Positions 19,090 through 26,681 of a DNA stretch of 64,000 bases are shown here, piece by piece; the first letter of the stretch is position 1, and each line of letters begins with the position of its first letter. A program made the translations under genes and the position numbers. Source of the stretch: Tersicoccus sp. Bi-70. GTDB taxonomy: Bacteria; Actinomycetota; Actinomycetes; Actinomycetales; Micrococcaceae. Below the pieces are notes generated by a model that ran no database searches, was not told the DNA's origin, and saw only the letters and a program-made list of their open reading frames with translations. The DNA lies in the NCBI RefSeq assembly GCF_001968825.1, contig NZ_MIEU01000016.1, forward strand, positions 124,001-188,000, in the 5' to 3' direction.

Positions 19090-20034
19090 TCACTCGGCCG
19101 GGGTCTCGGTCGCCTCGGCGGCGGCCTCGGTGGACTCGGCCGGAGCCTCGGTCGCCTCGGGCTCGGTGTCGGCCGCGGCGGCGTCCGCCGGGTCGGTCAC
19201 GGTGTTCTCGGAGACCTCGACGTCGGCGGTCGCCTCGGAGGTGGTCTCCGACTGCTGCGCCTGCGAACCCTCGAGCAGCTCGCGCTCCCACTCGGCCATG
19301 GGCTCCTCGGCGCTCGAGGCACCGTCCTTGCCGGTCGCGCGGTTGTTGCGGGCGATCAGGCCCTCGGCGACGGCGTCGGCGACCACGCGGGTCAGCAGGT
19401 TGACGGAGCGGATCGCGTCGTCGTTGCCCGGGATCGGGAAGTCGACCTCGTCGGGGTCGCAGTTGGTGTCGAGGATCGCGACGACCGGGATGCCCAGCTT
19501 CTTGGCCTCGTCGACCGCCAGGTGCTCCTTCTTGGTGTCGACGATCCAGATCGCCGACGGGGTCTTCGCGAGATCGCGGATACCGCCGAGAGTCTTGTCG
19601 AGCTTGTCCTTCTCGCGGCCGAGGAGCAGCAGCTCCTTCTTGGTGTGGCCGGACGCGGCGACGTCCTCGAAGTCGATCTCCTCGAGCTCCTTGAGGCGGG
19701 AGATCCGCTTGGAGACCGTCTGGAAGTTGGTCAGCATGCCGCCGAGCCAGCGCTGGTTCACGTAGGGCTGACCCACGCGGGTGGCCTGCTCGGAGATGGC
19801 CTCCTGGGCCTGCTTCTTCGTGCCGACGAACAGGATGGTGCCGCCGTGGGCGACGGTCTCCTTGACGAACTCGTAGGCGCGATCGATGTAGGACAGCGAC
19901 TGCTGCAGATCGATGATGTAGATGCCGTTGCGCTCCGTGAAGATGAAGCGCTTCATCTTCGGGTTCCAACGGCGGGTCTGGTGACCGAAGTGGACGCCGC
20001 TGTCGAGCAGCTGGCGCATGGTGACGACGGGCAT
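19090..20034 (-). CDS. rpsB: Ribosomal protein S2
   Basis: Small-subunit protein uS2, 314 aa. The core includes [44 protein letters not shown] and [20 protein letters not shown]. The last 65-70 residues form an acidic Ala/Glu/Thr-rich tail (repeated TEA/AEAT units) absent from the ~260-aa proteobacterial protein but common in actinobacteria. It is the first gene of the rpsB-tsf-pyrH-frr-cdsA cluster. Confidence 0.98.
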   Translation of the reverse strand: MPVVTMRQLLDSGVHFGHQTRRWNPKMKRFIFTERNGIYIIDLQQSLSYIDRAYEFVKETVAHGGTILFVGTKKQAQEAISEQATRVGQPYVNQRWLGGMLTNFQTVSKRISRLKELEEIDFEDVAASGHTKKELLLLGREKDKLDKTLGGIRDLAKTPSAIWIVDTKKEHLAVDEAKKLGIPVVAILDTNCDPDEVDFPIPGNDDAIRSVNLLTRVVADAVAEGLIARNNRATGKDGASSAEEPMAEWERELLEGSQAQQSETTSEATADVEVSENTVTDPADAAAADTEPEATEAPAESTEAAAEATETPAE

Positions 20035-20299
20035 GTCGACACTCCTTCCGGCAGCGGTGGCTCTCCAGCCTGTACCACTGCCTGTTGACGGTTGATCGCT
20101 CCCGGACAGGCGTCCGGGCCGCCCGGCGGGCGGTGCTCCTGGTGTCCGGGACGGTGATCACCGTGGACCTCCCGACCGGGGTGAACCCGGACCGTGGGGA
20201 GGAACCGTCCGTCTGGATCGCCGTTCACCGGCGATCGTCGACGTCTGCGCGCGGACACGCGTAGTCAGCCGAGGAGACTCGGCTGCTGGTGCCAGTCTA
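20035..20299 (-). promoter_or_regulatory. rpsB promoter and structured 5' leader
   Basis: TAGACT on the minus strand (20294-20299) is the likely -10 box; no good -35 is seen. The leader of about 250 nt starts with an 8-bp GAGA-tetraloop hairpin (20266-20285). Further down, a CCTCCC/GGGAGG outer stem encloses a CCGGG/CCCGG hairpin around 20168-20212. Autoregulation by S2 is plausible. The remaining upstream sequence 20300-20537 shows nothing I can name. Confidence 0.5.
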
Positions 20300-20537
20300 C
20301 CGCAGGCCGGGAGGGCTCCGGACCGGGCCTCCGGCCACCCGGCGGAGGTGACGGCTTCTCCCTCCCCAGGTCGGGACCGGGGTGCCGTTGTCCCCATCCT
20401 CGCCGGGGCAGAGGCTCCCGTGGCCGTCCCGGGCGCACCCTCGACCCGTGACGATCTCGAAGGCACCCCCGTCATGGCCGTCCCGGTGTGGGGCACCGCG
20501 GCCGGCCTCAACCCGACGCACCCGATTCCGGCAGATC

Positions 20538-21143
20538 GTGGCGACGCGCACCGGGCCGCGCGATCGACCGCCGCCGCACCGCGCCACGGTGGTCGCCGTC
20601 GTGCTGGCGATGCTGACGGCGACCCCCGCCGCTGCTCCGGCCGAGGCGCGGACGGTGAGCGCGGCGCCGGCGACGAGGGTCGCCGCCGCGGCCGTGCCCA
20701 CGCCCGCTCCGCGGGGCTGGCAGTGGCCGCTGCAGCCGCGACCCCCGGTGGTCCGGCCGTTCGACGCGCCCGAACAGCTCTGGTCGGCCGGGCACCGCGG
20801 GGTGGACCTGGCCGGGCCGCCCGGCGCGCCCGTGCGCTCACCTGCCGCGGGCATCGTCGTCTTCGTCGGCGTCGTCGTGGACCGCCCGGTGCTGACCATC
20901 GCGCACGCCGACGGGCTGCGGACCAGCCTCGAGCCGGTGGTCGCGTCGGCGCACCGCGGGGACCACGTGGCGGCCGGCCAGGTGGTGGGGCGGCTCGCGC
21001 ACGGCGCCTCCCACTGCTCCCCCGCGTCCTGCCTGCACTGGGGCGTACGGCTCGGCGAGGACTACGTGGACCCGCTCAGCCTCGTCCTGGACCGGCGGCC
21101 GTCGATCCTGCTGCCGTTCTCCCCCGCGGCCGCGCGGTCATGA
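20538..21143 (+). CDS. M23-family (LytM-like) secreted protein
   Basis: 201 aa, divergent from rpsB as in many actinobacteria. A signal peptide (about residues 1-38) has basic residues then VVAVVLAMLTATPAAAPAEA. The M23 domain keeps the zinc ligands His86 and Asp90 (HRGVDLAG) and His167 (CLHWGV). The first His of the usual HxH motif is Cys165, so catalysis may be weak or lost. The GTG start at 20538 is chosen because upstream sequence is not signal-peptide-like; the start is uncertain. Probable role: cell-wall hydrolase or hydrolase activator. Confidence 0.75.
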   Translation: MATRTGPRDRPPPHRATVVAVVLAMLTATPAAAPAEARTVSAAPATRVAAAAVPTPAPRGWQWPLQPRPPVVRPFDAPEQLWSAGHRGVDLAGPPGAPVRSPAAGIVVFVGVVVDRPVLTIAHADGLRTSLEPVVASAHRGDHVAAGQVVGRLAHGASHCSPASCLHWGVRLGEDYVDPLSLVLDRRPSILLPFSPAAARS

Positions 21144-21252
21144 GCGGCGGGGTGATCGGGCGGGCCGGGAACGCCCGAGCGCCGCCGCGGACCGGCCGGA
21201 GCCGATCCACGACGGCGCTCGTGGAGTCGAGGATGCCCATCCGGGCAGCCGG

Positions 21253-22440
21253 TCACACGAAGGCGGAGATGCCCGTGACCGCGCGGCCGGTGATCAGCTT
21301 GTTGATCTCCTGCGTGCCCTCGTAGGTGTAGATCGCCTCGGCGTCGGCGAAGATCTTCGCCATCTCGAAATCGACGACGATGCCGTTGCCGCCGAGCAGA
21401 CTGCGGCCCATCGCGACCGACTCGCGCATGCGGGCGGAGGCGAAGGTCTTGGCCAGGGCCGCGTGCTCCTCGGTGGCCTGGTCGTTCGCCTCGAGCTGGG
21501 CGACGCGGACCAGCATGCCCATCGACGCCATGGCGTTGCCGAGGATGGTGGCCAGCTGATCCTGCACCATCTGGTTGGCGGCGAGCGGCTGGCCGAACTG
21601 GTGACGCTCGACGACGTGCTTGCGGGCGACGTCGAACGCGGCCATCTGCTGCCCGACGGCCTGCCACGCCACCCCGATGCGGGTGGAGCGCAGCACCTTG
21701 TTGGTGTCGCGGAAGCTGTTGCCGTGGGCGAGGTGGAACTCGTCGGGCACCACGAGGTTGTCGAGCGTGATGTCGGCGTTCTGGACGGTGCGCAGCGAGA
21801 TCTTGTTCTCGATCTTCGTGGCCGAGTACCCCGGGAGAGAGGTGTCGACGAGGAAGGCCTTGACCTTGTTGTCCGCCACGTCGCGGGCGTAGATGACCAC
21901 CCAGTCGCTGAAGGTCGCGTTGCCGATCCAGCGCTTCTCGCCGTTGAGCACCCAGGTGTCTCCCTGCCGCTCCGCGGTGGTGCGCGTGCCGCCGGCGACG
22001 TCGGATCCACCGAGCGGCTCGGTGAGGCCGAAGGCGCCGATCTTCTTCATGGCGTAGATGTCCGGCAGCCACTCGCGCTGCTGCTCCTCGGACGCGAGCA
22101 GTTCGATCGAGCCGGTGAAGAGACCGTCGTGCACGCCCATGAAGGTGGCGATCGAGGTGTCGGCGCGCGTGAACTCCGCGTGGATGAACCCGGCGAGCAG
22201 CGGCGAGTAGCCGAGGCGGCGCACGGGCGAGACGATGTCCAGCTCGGCGAGCTTGGGAATGAGATCGCGCGGGAACTCCGCGGCGTTCCAGGCGTCCCGG
22301 GCGATCGGACGCACCTCGGCGTCGAGGAACGCGCGCACCTCCTTCAGCCGCACCCGCTCCTGGTCGCTGAGGAGTTCCTCGAAGTGGAGGAAGTCCCCGT
22401 CCGCGTAGGGGAGGTTGTTCGGATCGACGTCGTGAGCCAT
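21253..22440 (-). CDS. Glutaryl-CoA dehydrogenase-like acyl-CoA dehydrogenase
   Basis: 395 aa flavoenzyme. Segments typical of the GCDH branch are GAFGLTEPLGGSDVAGGTRT, GEKRWIGNATFSDW and RSLLGGNGIVVDFEMAKIF. The C-terminal YTYEGTQEINKLITGRAVTG carries the catalytic Glu. The substrate is probably glutaryl-CoA (lysine/tryptophan catabolism) or a related dicarboxyl- or short-chain acyl-CoA. It is a single-gene unit read toward the M23 gene, with a 22-bp perfect palindrome at the predicted transcription start, so it is likely repressed by a TetR-type protein encoded elsewhere. Confidence 0.88.
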   Translation of the reverse strand: MAHDVDPNNLPYADGDFLHFEELLSDQERVRLKEVRAFLDAEVRPIARDAWNAAEFPRDLIPKLAELDIVSPVRRLGYSPLLAGFIHAEFTRADTSIATFMGVHDGLFTGSIELLASEEQQREWLPDIYAMKKIGAFGLTEPLGGSDVAGGTRTTAERQGDTWVLNGEKRWIGNATFSDWVVIYARDVADNKVKAFLVDTSLPGYSATKIENKISLRTVQNADITLDNLVVPDEFHLAHGNSFRDTNKVLRSTRIGVAWQAVGQQMAAFDVARKHVVERHQFGQPLAANQMVQDQLATILGNAMASMGMLVRVAQLEANDQATEEHAALAKTFASARMRESVAMGRSLLGGNGIVVDFEMAKIFADAEAIYTYEGTQEINKLITGRAVTGISAFV

Positions 22441-22508
22441 CGAGTTCCTGCCTTGGTCGAGTCGGAAGCTTCGCGGCGACCGAGGCGTTCGAGCCGGTCG
22501 TCGCTCGT

Positions 22509-22541
22509 TTAGTTACTGATCAGTAACTAACGTCGATTATG
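22509..22541 (-). promoter_or_regulatory. Promoter and 22-bp palindromic operator of the acyl-CoA dehydrogenase gene
   Basis: A perfect 22-bp palindrome with half-site TTAGTTACTGA fills 22509-22530. On the minus strand the -10 box CATAAT (22536-22541) places the transcription start at about 22529, the first base of the palindrome. A weak TTCCGT lies 17 nt upstream of the -10. This is a typical TetR-family repressor arrangement. Confidence 0.75.
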
Positions 22542-22584
22542 CCAGCTGTCCCGGTGACACGGAAGAAGAGCCGGAAACGGAGAA

Positions 22585-22620
22585 CGGCTCCGGACGCCGA
22601 CGGGTCGGCGGCCGGAGCCG
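22585..22620 (-). terminator. Terminator after tRNA(CAT)
   Basis: A 16-bp stem (22585-22593 and 22595-22601 with 22604-22610 and 22612-22620) has one mismatch and a 2-nt loop. It lies 10 nt beyond the 3' end of the tRNA gene and is followed on the minus strand by a T-enriched stretch. Confidence 0.75.
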
Positions 22621-22629
22621 GGTGGAGGG

Positions 22630-22703
22630 TAGGGCCGGTGGGGCTTGAACCCACGACCAAAGGATTATGAGTCCTCTGCTCTGACCAGCTGAGCTACGGC
22701 CCC
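22630..22703 (-). tRNA. tRNA with CAT anticodon (Ile2 or elongator Met)
   Basis: 74 nt with a complete cloverleaf. The acceptor stem GGGGCCG pairs with CGGCCCT (G1-U72 wobble), the anticodon stem is GAGGA/TCCTT around loop CTCATAA, and the T arm is GTGGG-TTCAAGC-CCCAC. CCA is not encoded. A CAT anticodon may belong to elongator Met or to lysidine-modified Ile2. The variable region TGGTC and overall resemblance to E. coli ileX favour Ile2, but this is not settled by eye. Confidence 0.95.
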
Positions 22704-22747
22704 TCGAACGCCCGGCCGTTGCCGGGCGTGACCATCGTAGAACCGCC

Positions 22748-23944
22748 TCAGACGGTCAGGTCGGCGTAGTCGACGCCCCGGTAGAGCGCCTCGAAGATGT
22801 CCAGGGTGGCGCCGAGGTCGTGCTTGTTGACCATCTCGCGGCTGGTCTTGCCCAGCGCCAGGCGCTCCTGCTCCGGGAGCTCGATGACCCGACGGAGCTT
22901 GTCGGCCAGGTCCGTGCTGTCGTTCGGGCGGAACAGCCAGCCGTTCCGGCCGTCGTCCACGAGGTGCGGCAGGGCCATCGCGTCGGCGAGCACCACGGGC
23001 TTGGAGGCGCTCATGGCCTCCAGGGTCACGAGCGACTGCAGCTCCGCCGTGCCGGGCTGGCAGAACACCGTGGCCCGCAGGTAGGCGCGGCGCAGTTCCT
23101 CGTCGGACGCCCGCCCGAGGAAACGCACACGCTCCCCCACGCCGAGTTCGGCGATCCTCGCCTCGAGCGCCGGCCGGACCTCGCCGTCGCCGACGATCTC
23201 CAGGTGCGTGTTCAGCTCGACGGGCAGCTTCGCGACCGCGTCGATCAGGACGTCGACGTGCTTCTCCTGCGCCAGCCGGCCGACGAAGAGCACGGTCGGG
23301 TACTCGGGAGCCTCCAGCTCCTCCCCCGCCAGCTGCTCGTACTTGGCGGCGTCGATGCCGTTGGAGACCGGGAGCACCTGCCGCAGGAACGCGTGCTGGT
23401 GCATGGCGGCGGCGGCCAGCGGCGTCGGCGTCGTCACGACGGCGGCCTGCCCCATCACCTTGCCCATGTCGCGCCACGAGTTCTTCGCCACGACGTCGAG
23501 GAACCACTGCGGGAACGGCAGAAAGGGCGCCAGGTTCTCCGGCATGAAGTGGTTGGTGGCGATCAGGCGGATGCCCATCTTCGCCGCGGTGTCGGCGAAC
23601 GCCTTGCCGATCATGTAGTGGCACTGGACGTGCACCACGTCCGGGCGCACCTCCTCGAGGATGCGCCGCACCTCGCGGTTGATCTCCCAGGGCAGGCAGA
23701 TCCGGAAGTAGGGGTGGGTGGGCGGCTGGTGGGACCGCAACCGGTGGACCACGACGCCGTCCTCGACCGTGCGGTAGCTCGCCCCGGACGAGTCACGGGC
23801 GGCGGCGACGTGCACCTCATGCCCGCGGGCGAGCATGCCGTGGGCGAGCCGCTGGCAGAACCGGGCCGCACCGTTCATGTGCGGCGGATACGTGTCCGCG
23901 GCGATGAGGATCTTGAGCGGTCCGGCGCTGGGCGCTGAGGTCAC
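22748..23944 (-). CDS. GT4-family glycosyltransferase
   Basis: 398 aa GT-B fold enzyme. The N-terminal domain has ILIAADTYPPHMNGAARFCQ and DVVHVQCHYMIGKAF. The C-terminal domain has VLFVGRLAQEKHVDVLIDAV and LEIVGDGEVRPALEARI. The E-x7-E nucleotide-sugar motif is ELQSLVTLEAM. Retaining transfer from a UDP- or GDP-sugar to a lipid acceptor is likely, resembling diacylglycerol glucosyl- or PIM mannosyltransferases. The start is GTG at 23944 with CAGGAG upstream. Acceptor and product are unknown. Confidence 0.88.
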   Translation of the reverse strand: MTSAPSAGPLKILIAADTYPPHMNGAARFCQRLAHGMLARGHEVHVAAARDSSGASYRTVEDGVVVHRLRSHQPPTHPYFRICLPWEINREVRRILEEVRPDVVHVQCHYMIGKAFADTAAKMGIRLIATNHFMPENLAPFLPFPQWFLDVVAKNSWRDMGKVMGQAAVVTTPTPLAAAAMHQHAFLRQVLPVSNGIDAAKYEQLAGEELEAPEYPTVLFVGRLAQEKHVDVLIDAVAKLPVELNTHLEIVGDGEVRPALEARIAELGVGERVRFLGRASDEELRRAYLRATVFCQPGTAELQSLVTLEAMSASKPVVLADAMALPHLVDDGRNGWLFRPNDSTDLADKLRRVIELPEQERLALGKTSREMVNKHDLGATLDIFEALYRGVDYADLTV

Positions 23945-24006
23945 GGGAAAGGGCTCCTGGGGGTGTCGCGGTCACGGTCGCGGGCACCGGCCCGCAATCC
24001 CCCGCG

Positions 24007-24012
24007 ACGGTA
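24007..24012 (-). promoter_or_regulatory. -10 box of the glycosyltransferase gene
   Basis: TGATACCGT on the minus strand gives an extended -10 (TG-n-TACCGT, 24007-24012) about 60 nt before the GTG start. No convincing -35 is present, as expected for an extended -10 promoter. Confidence 0.45.
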
Positions 24013-24072
24013 TCAGAGGGTGTGAGCTCTCGCCGTCGGGACGCGCCCCGGCCGGGCGCATCGGCCGCGGAC

Positions 24073-25002
24073 TCAGCTCCGGGGTCGCTCCGCGGCGGCA
24101 TTCTTCGCGTGCCGTTTCTCGGCCTTCCGGCTGATCACGTCGGGGTGGTAGCGGGAGAGCATGACGACGCCGACGACGGCGGAGACCGCCGCGATGATCA
24201 TCCCGATCACGACCAGGGCCGGCGGGTTGGCGCGGGCCTCCCCCAGGATGGCGATGCCGATCGCGATGCCGACCATGGGGTCGATGACCGTCAGCCCCGC
24301 GATCACCAGGTCCGGCGGCCCGTGCGAGTAGGCGCTCTGGACGAACCAGATGCCGAGGCCACCGGCCGCCACGATGGCGATGTAGATGTAGATCGGCACG
24401 GCCAGCAGGTCGACGCCGCCCGTCCCGAACAGGTGGGTGAAGAGCAACCGGGAGAGCACGGCGACGAAGCCGAACAGGATGCCGGCGCCGACGATGTAGA
24501 TGAAGGCGTTCAACCGGCCGCGGAACCCGACGGCGAGCGAGCCGAAGATCAGCAGCACGACGGCGAGCAACAGGCAGGTCGTCAGTTCCTGCGCCGTCGT
24601 CCCCTCGTGGGCCGGGTTGGTGATCAGCAGCGCCATCAGCACGAAGAGGGTGCTGCCGAACATGCACAACCCGATCGAGAAGACGGTGACCCGGTTGAGC
24701 TTGAGGTTCTGCTCCCGGGCGTTGACCACGGTGGTGATCACGAGGGCGATGGCACCGAGCGGCTGCACGATCATCAGCGGCGCGTTGGCCAGGGCGGCGA
24801 TGTTCAGTCCCATGCCGAGGCCCATCAGCACCGTGCCGAGGACCCACCGGGGGTTGGCGAGCAGCCGCAGCGCGCCGCGGCCGTGCAGGGACAGGCCGCC
24901 GGTCTGTGCCGCCACGGCACTGCCCTGGCGCTGGCTGCCGTAGGCGAGGCAGACGGCGGAGGCGAGGGCGCAGGCGATGGCGACGAAGTATTCAGGCCGC
25001 AC
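24073..25002 (-). CDS. DMT-superfamily transporter
   Basis: 309 aa with about nine to ten hydrophobic helices and a basic C-terminus (KAEKRHAKNAAAERPRS). The two EamA/NIPA-like halves are visible: LGMGLNIAALANAPLMIVQP in the first and PDLVIAGLTVIDPMVGIAIG plus IAILGEARANPPA in the second. It resembles small-molecule or Mg2+ (NIPA-like) carriers of the drug/metabolite family. The GTG start overlaps the CDP-alcohol transferase stop by 11 bp, so the two are co-expressed. The substrate cannot be inferred. Confidence 0.8.
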   Translation of the reverse strand: MRPEYFVAIACALASAVCLAYGSQRQGSAVAAQTGGLSLHGRGALRLLANPRWVLGTVLMGLGMGLNIAALANAPLMIVQPLGAIALVITTVVNAREQNLKLNRVTVFSIGLCMFGSTLFVLMALLITNPAHEGTTAQELTTCLLLAVVLLIFGSLAVGFRGRLNAFIYIVGAGILFGFVAVLSRLLFTHLFGTGGVDLLAVPIYIYIAIVAAGGLGIWFVQSAYSHGPPDLVIAGLTVIDPMVGIAIGIAILGEARANPPALVVIGMIIAAVSAVVGVVMLSRYHPDVISRKAEKRHAKNAAAERPRS

Positions 25003-25609
25003 GGTCCACGATCCGTCGGCTCTGGAACTTGCGGATCATGGACCACAGGTACCCCGCGGAGGCGAGGACGTGGCACAGGCACCCCACGGCGAGCAACACG
25101 AGGGCCACCGTGGTCACCGGCGTGCCCCGGAAGACCGCCAGGTGGCCCAGCAGCAGCAGCGGTGCTCCGACCAGCAGAATCGCCGTGCGGGCCTTGCCCA
25201 TCAGGCTGACCGGCAGGTCGGGGTGGTTGCGGAACAGGGCGAGCGAGACGACGAGCAGCACCGCGTCGGGCACGAGGATCGCCACGATCAGCCAGAGCGG
25301 CGCGATGCCGGAGGCGACGAAGGCGATGGCCACGATGATCAGGGCCAGCCGGTCCGCCAGCGGGTCGAGGATCATCCCGATCCGGGAGACCTGCCCGAGC
25401 CGGCGGGCGACGTATCCGTCGACCCAGTCCGTGCTGCCCAGCACGGCGAGGACGATGAGTGCCCAGCCGAACTGCTGGCGCACCATCAGGACGAAGAAGA
25501 CGGGGACGAGCAGGAACCGGACGAGCGTGATGACGTTCGGCACCGTCCAGAACCGGTCCACCACCCGCGCCCGCCCGTGGGCGGGCGCCCCGGCGTTGAT
25601 CAGCCGCAT
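24992..25609 (-). CDS. CDP-alcohol phosphatidyltransferase (PgsA-like)
   Basis: 205 aa membrane enzyme. The CDP-OH motif is complete: DWVDGYVARRLGQVSRIG then MILDPLADRLA, with the four Asp residues of D-x2-DG-x2-AR-x8-G-x3-D-x3-D. VPNVITLVRFLLVPVF marks the PgsA-like N-terminus. It transfers phosphatidyl groups from CDP-diacylglycerol to glycerol-3-phosphate, inositol phosphate or another alcohol. The ATG follows GGAGG. A perfect 10-bp stem with 2-nt loop (25567-25588) lies inside codons 8-15. Confidence 0.9.
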   Translation of the reverse strand: MRLINAGAPAHGRARVVDRFWTVPNVITLVRFLLVPVFFVLMVRQQFGWALIVLAVLGSTDWVDGYVARRLGQVSRIGMILDPLADRLALIIVAIAFVASGIAPLWLIVAILVPDAVLLVVSLALFRNHPDLPVSLMGKARTAILLVGAPLLLLGHLAVFRGTPVTTVALVLLAVGCLCHVLASAGYLWSMIRKFQSRRIVDRAA

Positions 25610-25660
25610 GGGCCCTCCGGCACGATCAGCACGCTCCGTGGCGGGCGCGGGGTGGACGGG

Positions 25661-26530
25661 TCAGAACTTCTTGGTCAGCTTGCGGACGAAGACGGCGAAG
25701 GCGCCGCTCGAGACGGCGAAGACGCTCAGCGGGACCCAGCGGTCCTTCAGCGTCTCGGCGGGCTCGCCCGCCGTGCGCGGCGCGCCGGACGGGTTGGCCG
25801 CGGACGTGCGGCCGGCGGCACCGTTGACCGAGCCGGAACTGGCGTGCAGGCGGGTGGCGACGTCGTCGGAGAAGGACTCGGCGCGGGCCACCGCGCGGCC
25901 GCTGAAGGCCTCCCACTGGCTCTTGACGTCGACCTTGCGGCCGAGGTCGTCGCGCAGGTTGGCCAGGTGCGCGCGGCGCTGACCCGTGCGGGTCTTCAGT
26001 TGCGACTCGGATGCCGGCGGGTTGGCGGCCTTCTCCTGCTCCTTGGCCTGCTTCTTCCGCTCGTCCTCGGCCTGCTGCTCCGGCGTCTTCCGCGCGTCCA
26101 GGGTGCGCTCGTCGAAGCTGCGACCCTCCTTGAGGACCCCGAGGTCGTACTTCAGCCCGCGGATCGCCTGCTCGGGCTTGAGCGGCATCGCCTTCTTCAG
26201 CCGCGACAGGCCGACGAGGGCCGCGATCAGCAGGATGACGAGGAACACCGCACCCACCACGAGAGCGGACAGCCAGATCCCCCAGTTGAACCAGTTCGCG
26301 ACACCGGAGACGAGGGCGATGAGCAGCATGATGACGAGGAAGGCCAGGAAGACCAGGCCGACGACGAAGAACGCGGCGGCGATGCCGACCTGGATGCCCT
26401 TCTTCTTCATCTCGAGCAGCGCGAGGTTCACCTCGTCCGCCAGCTGCTTGGGTACGAGGCGGGACAGGACCGTGGTCATTCCCCCCAGAGATCGGGAATT
26501 CCCGGTGCGAGTGGTGGCCTGGTGACTCAT
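25661..26530 (-). CDS. Phage-holin-family (DUF1469-like) membrane protein
   Basis: 289 aa. The N-terminal third has the KQLADEVNLALLEMKKKG helix followed by two membrane helices separated by NWFNWG, typical of actinobacterial holin-like proteins. A long charged region (EQQAEDERKKQAKEQEKAA) is probably coiled-coil, and a C-terminal hydrophobic segment ends KDRWVPLSVF...VRKLTKKF. The start ATG 26530 follows GGAG; ATG 26479 is an alternative. There is no phage gene nearby, so this is a chromosomal membrane protein of unknown job. Confidence 0.72.
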   Translation of the reverse strand: MSHQATTRTGNSRSLGGMTTVLSRLVPKQLADEVNLALLEMKKKGIQVGIAAAFFVVGLVFLAFLVIMLLIALVSGVANWFNWGIWLSALVVGAVFLVILLIAALVGLSRLKKAMPLKPEQAIRGLKYDLGVLKEGRSFDERTLDARKTPEQQAEDERKKQAKEQEKAANPPASESQLKTRTGQRRAHLANLRDDLGRKVDVKSQWEAFSGRAVARAESFSDDVATRLHASSGSVNGAAGRTSAANPSGAPRTAGEPAETLKDRWVPLSVFAVSSGAFAVFVRKLTKKF

Positions 26531-26640
26531 CGCTGCTGCTCCATCCGTTCGTCCTGACCCTGGATCAAGGTCAAAAGTATCACCGGCGCAGGTCGACTCC
26601 GGGCGCGACGGTTCCTCATCGTGCCCGGTCACCGCCCTCG

Positions 26641-26666
26641 CGGGCGGGGCGCGGGTGCCCCGCCCG
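26641..26666 (-). terminator. Terminator after the SDR-DUF2867 gene
   Basis: A perfect 10-bp stem (26641-26650 with 26657-26666) has a 6-nt loop, 16 nt beyond the SDR stop on the minus strand. No T tract is present. Confidence 0.6.
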
Positions 26667-26681
26667 TGCGGGGCCCGGCCT

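Noticed and set aside
25661-26530. Prophage remnant suggested by a holin-family gene
   Set aside because: No integrase, capsid, portal, lysin or attachment site nearby; this holin-like family is chromosomal in many actinobacteria.
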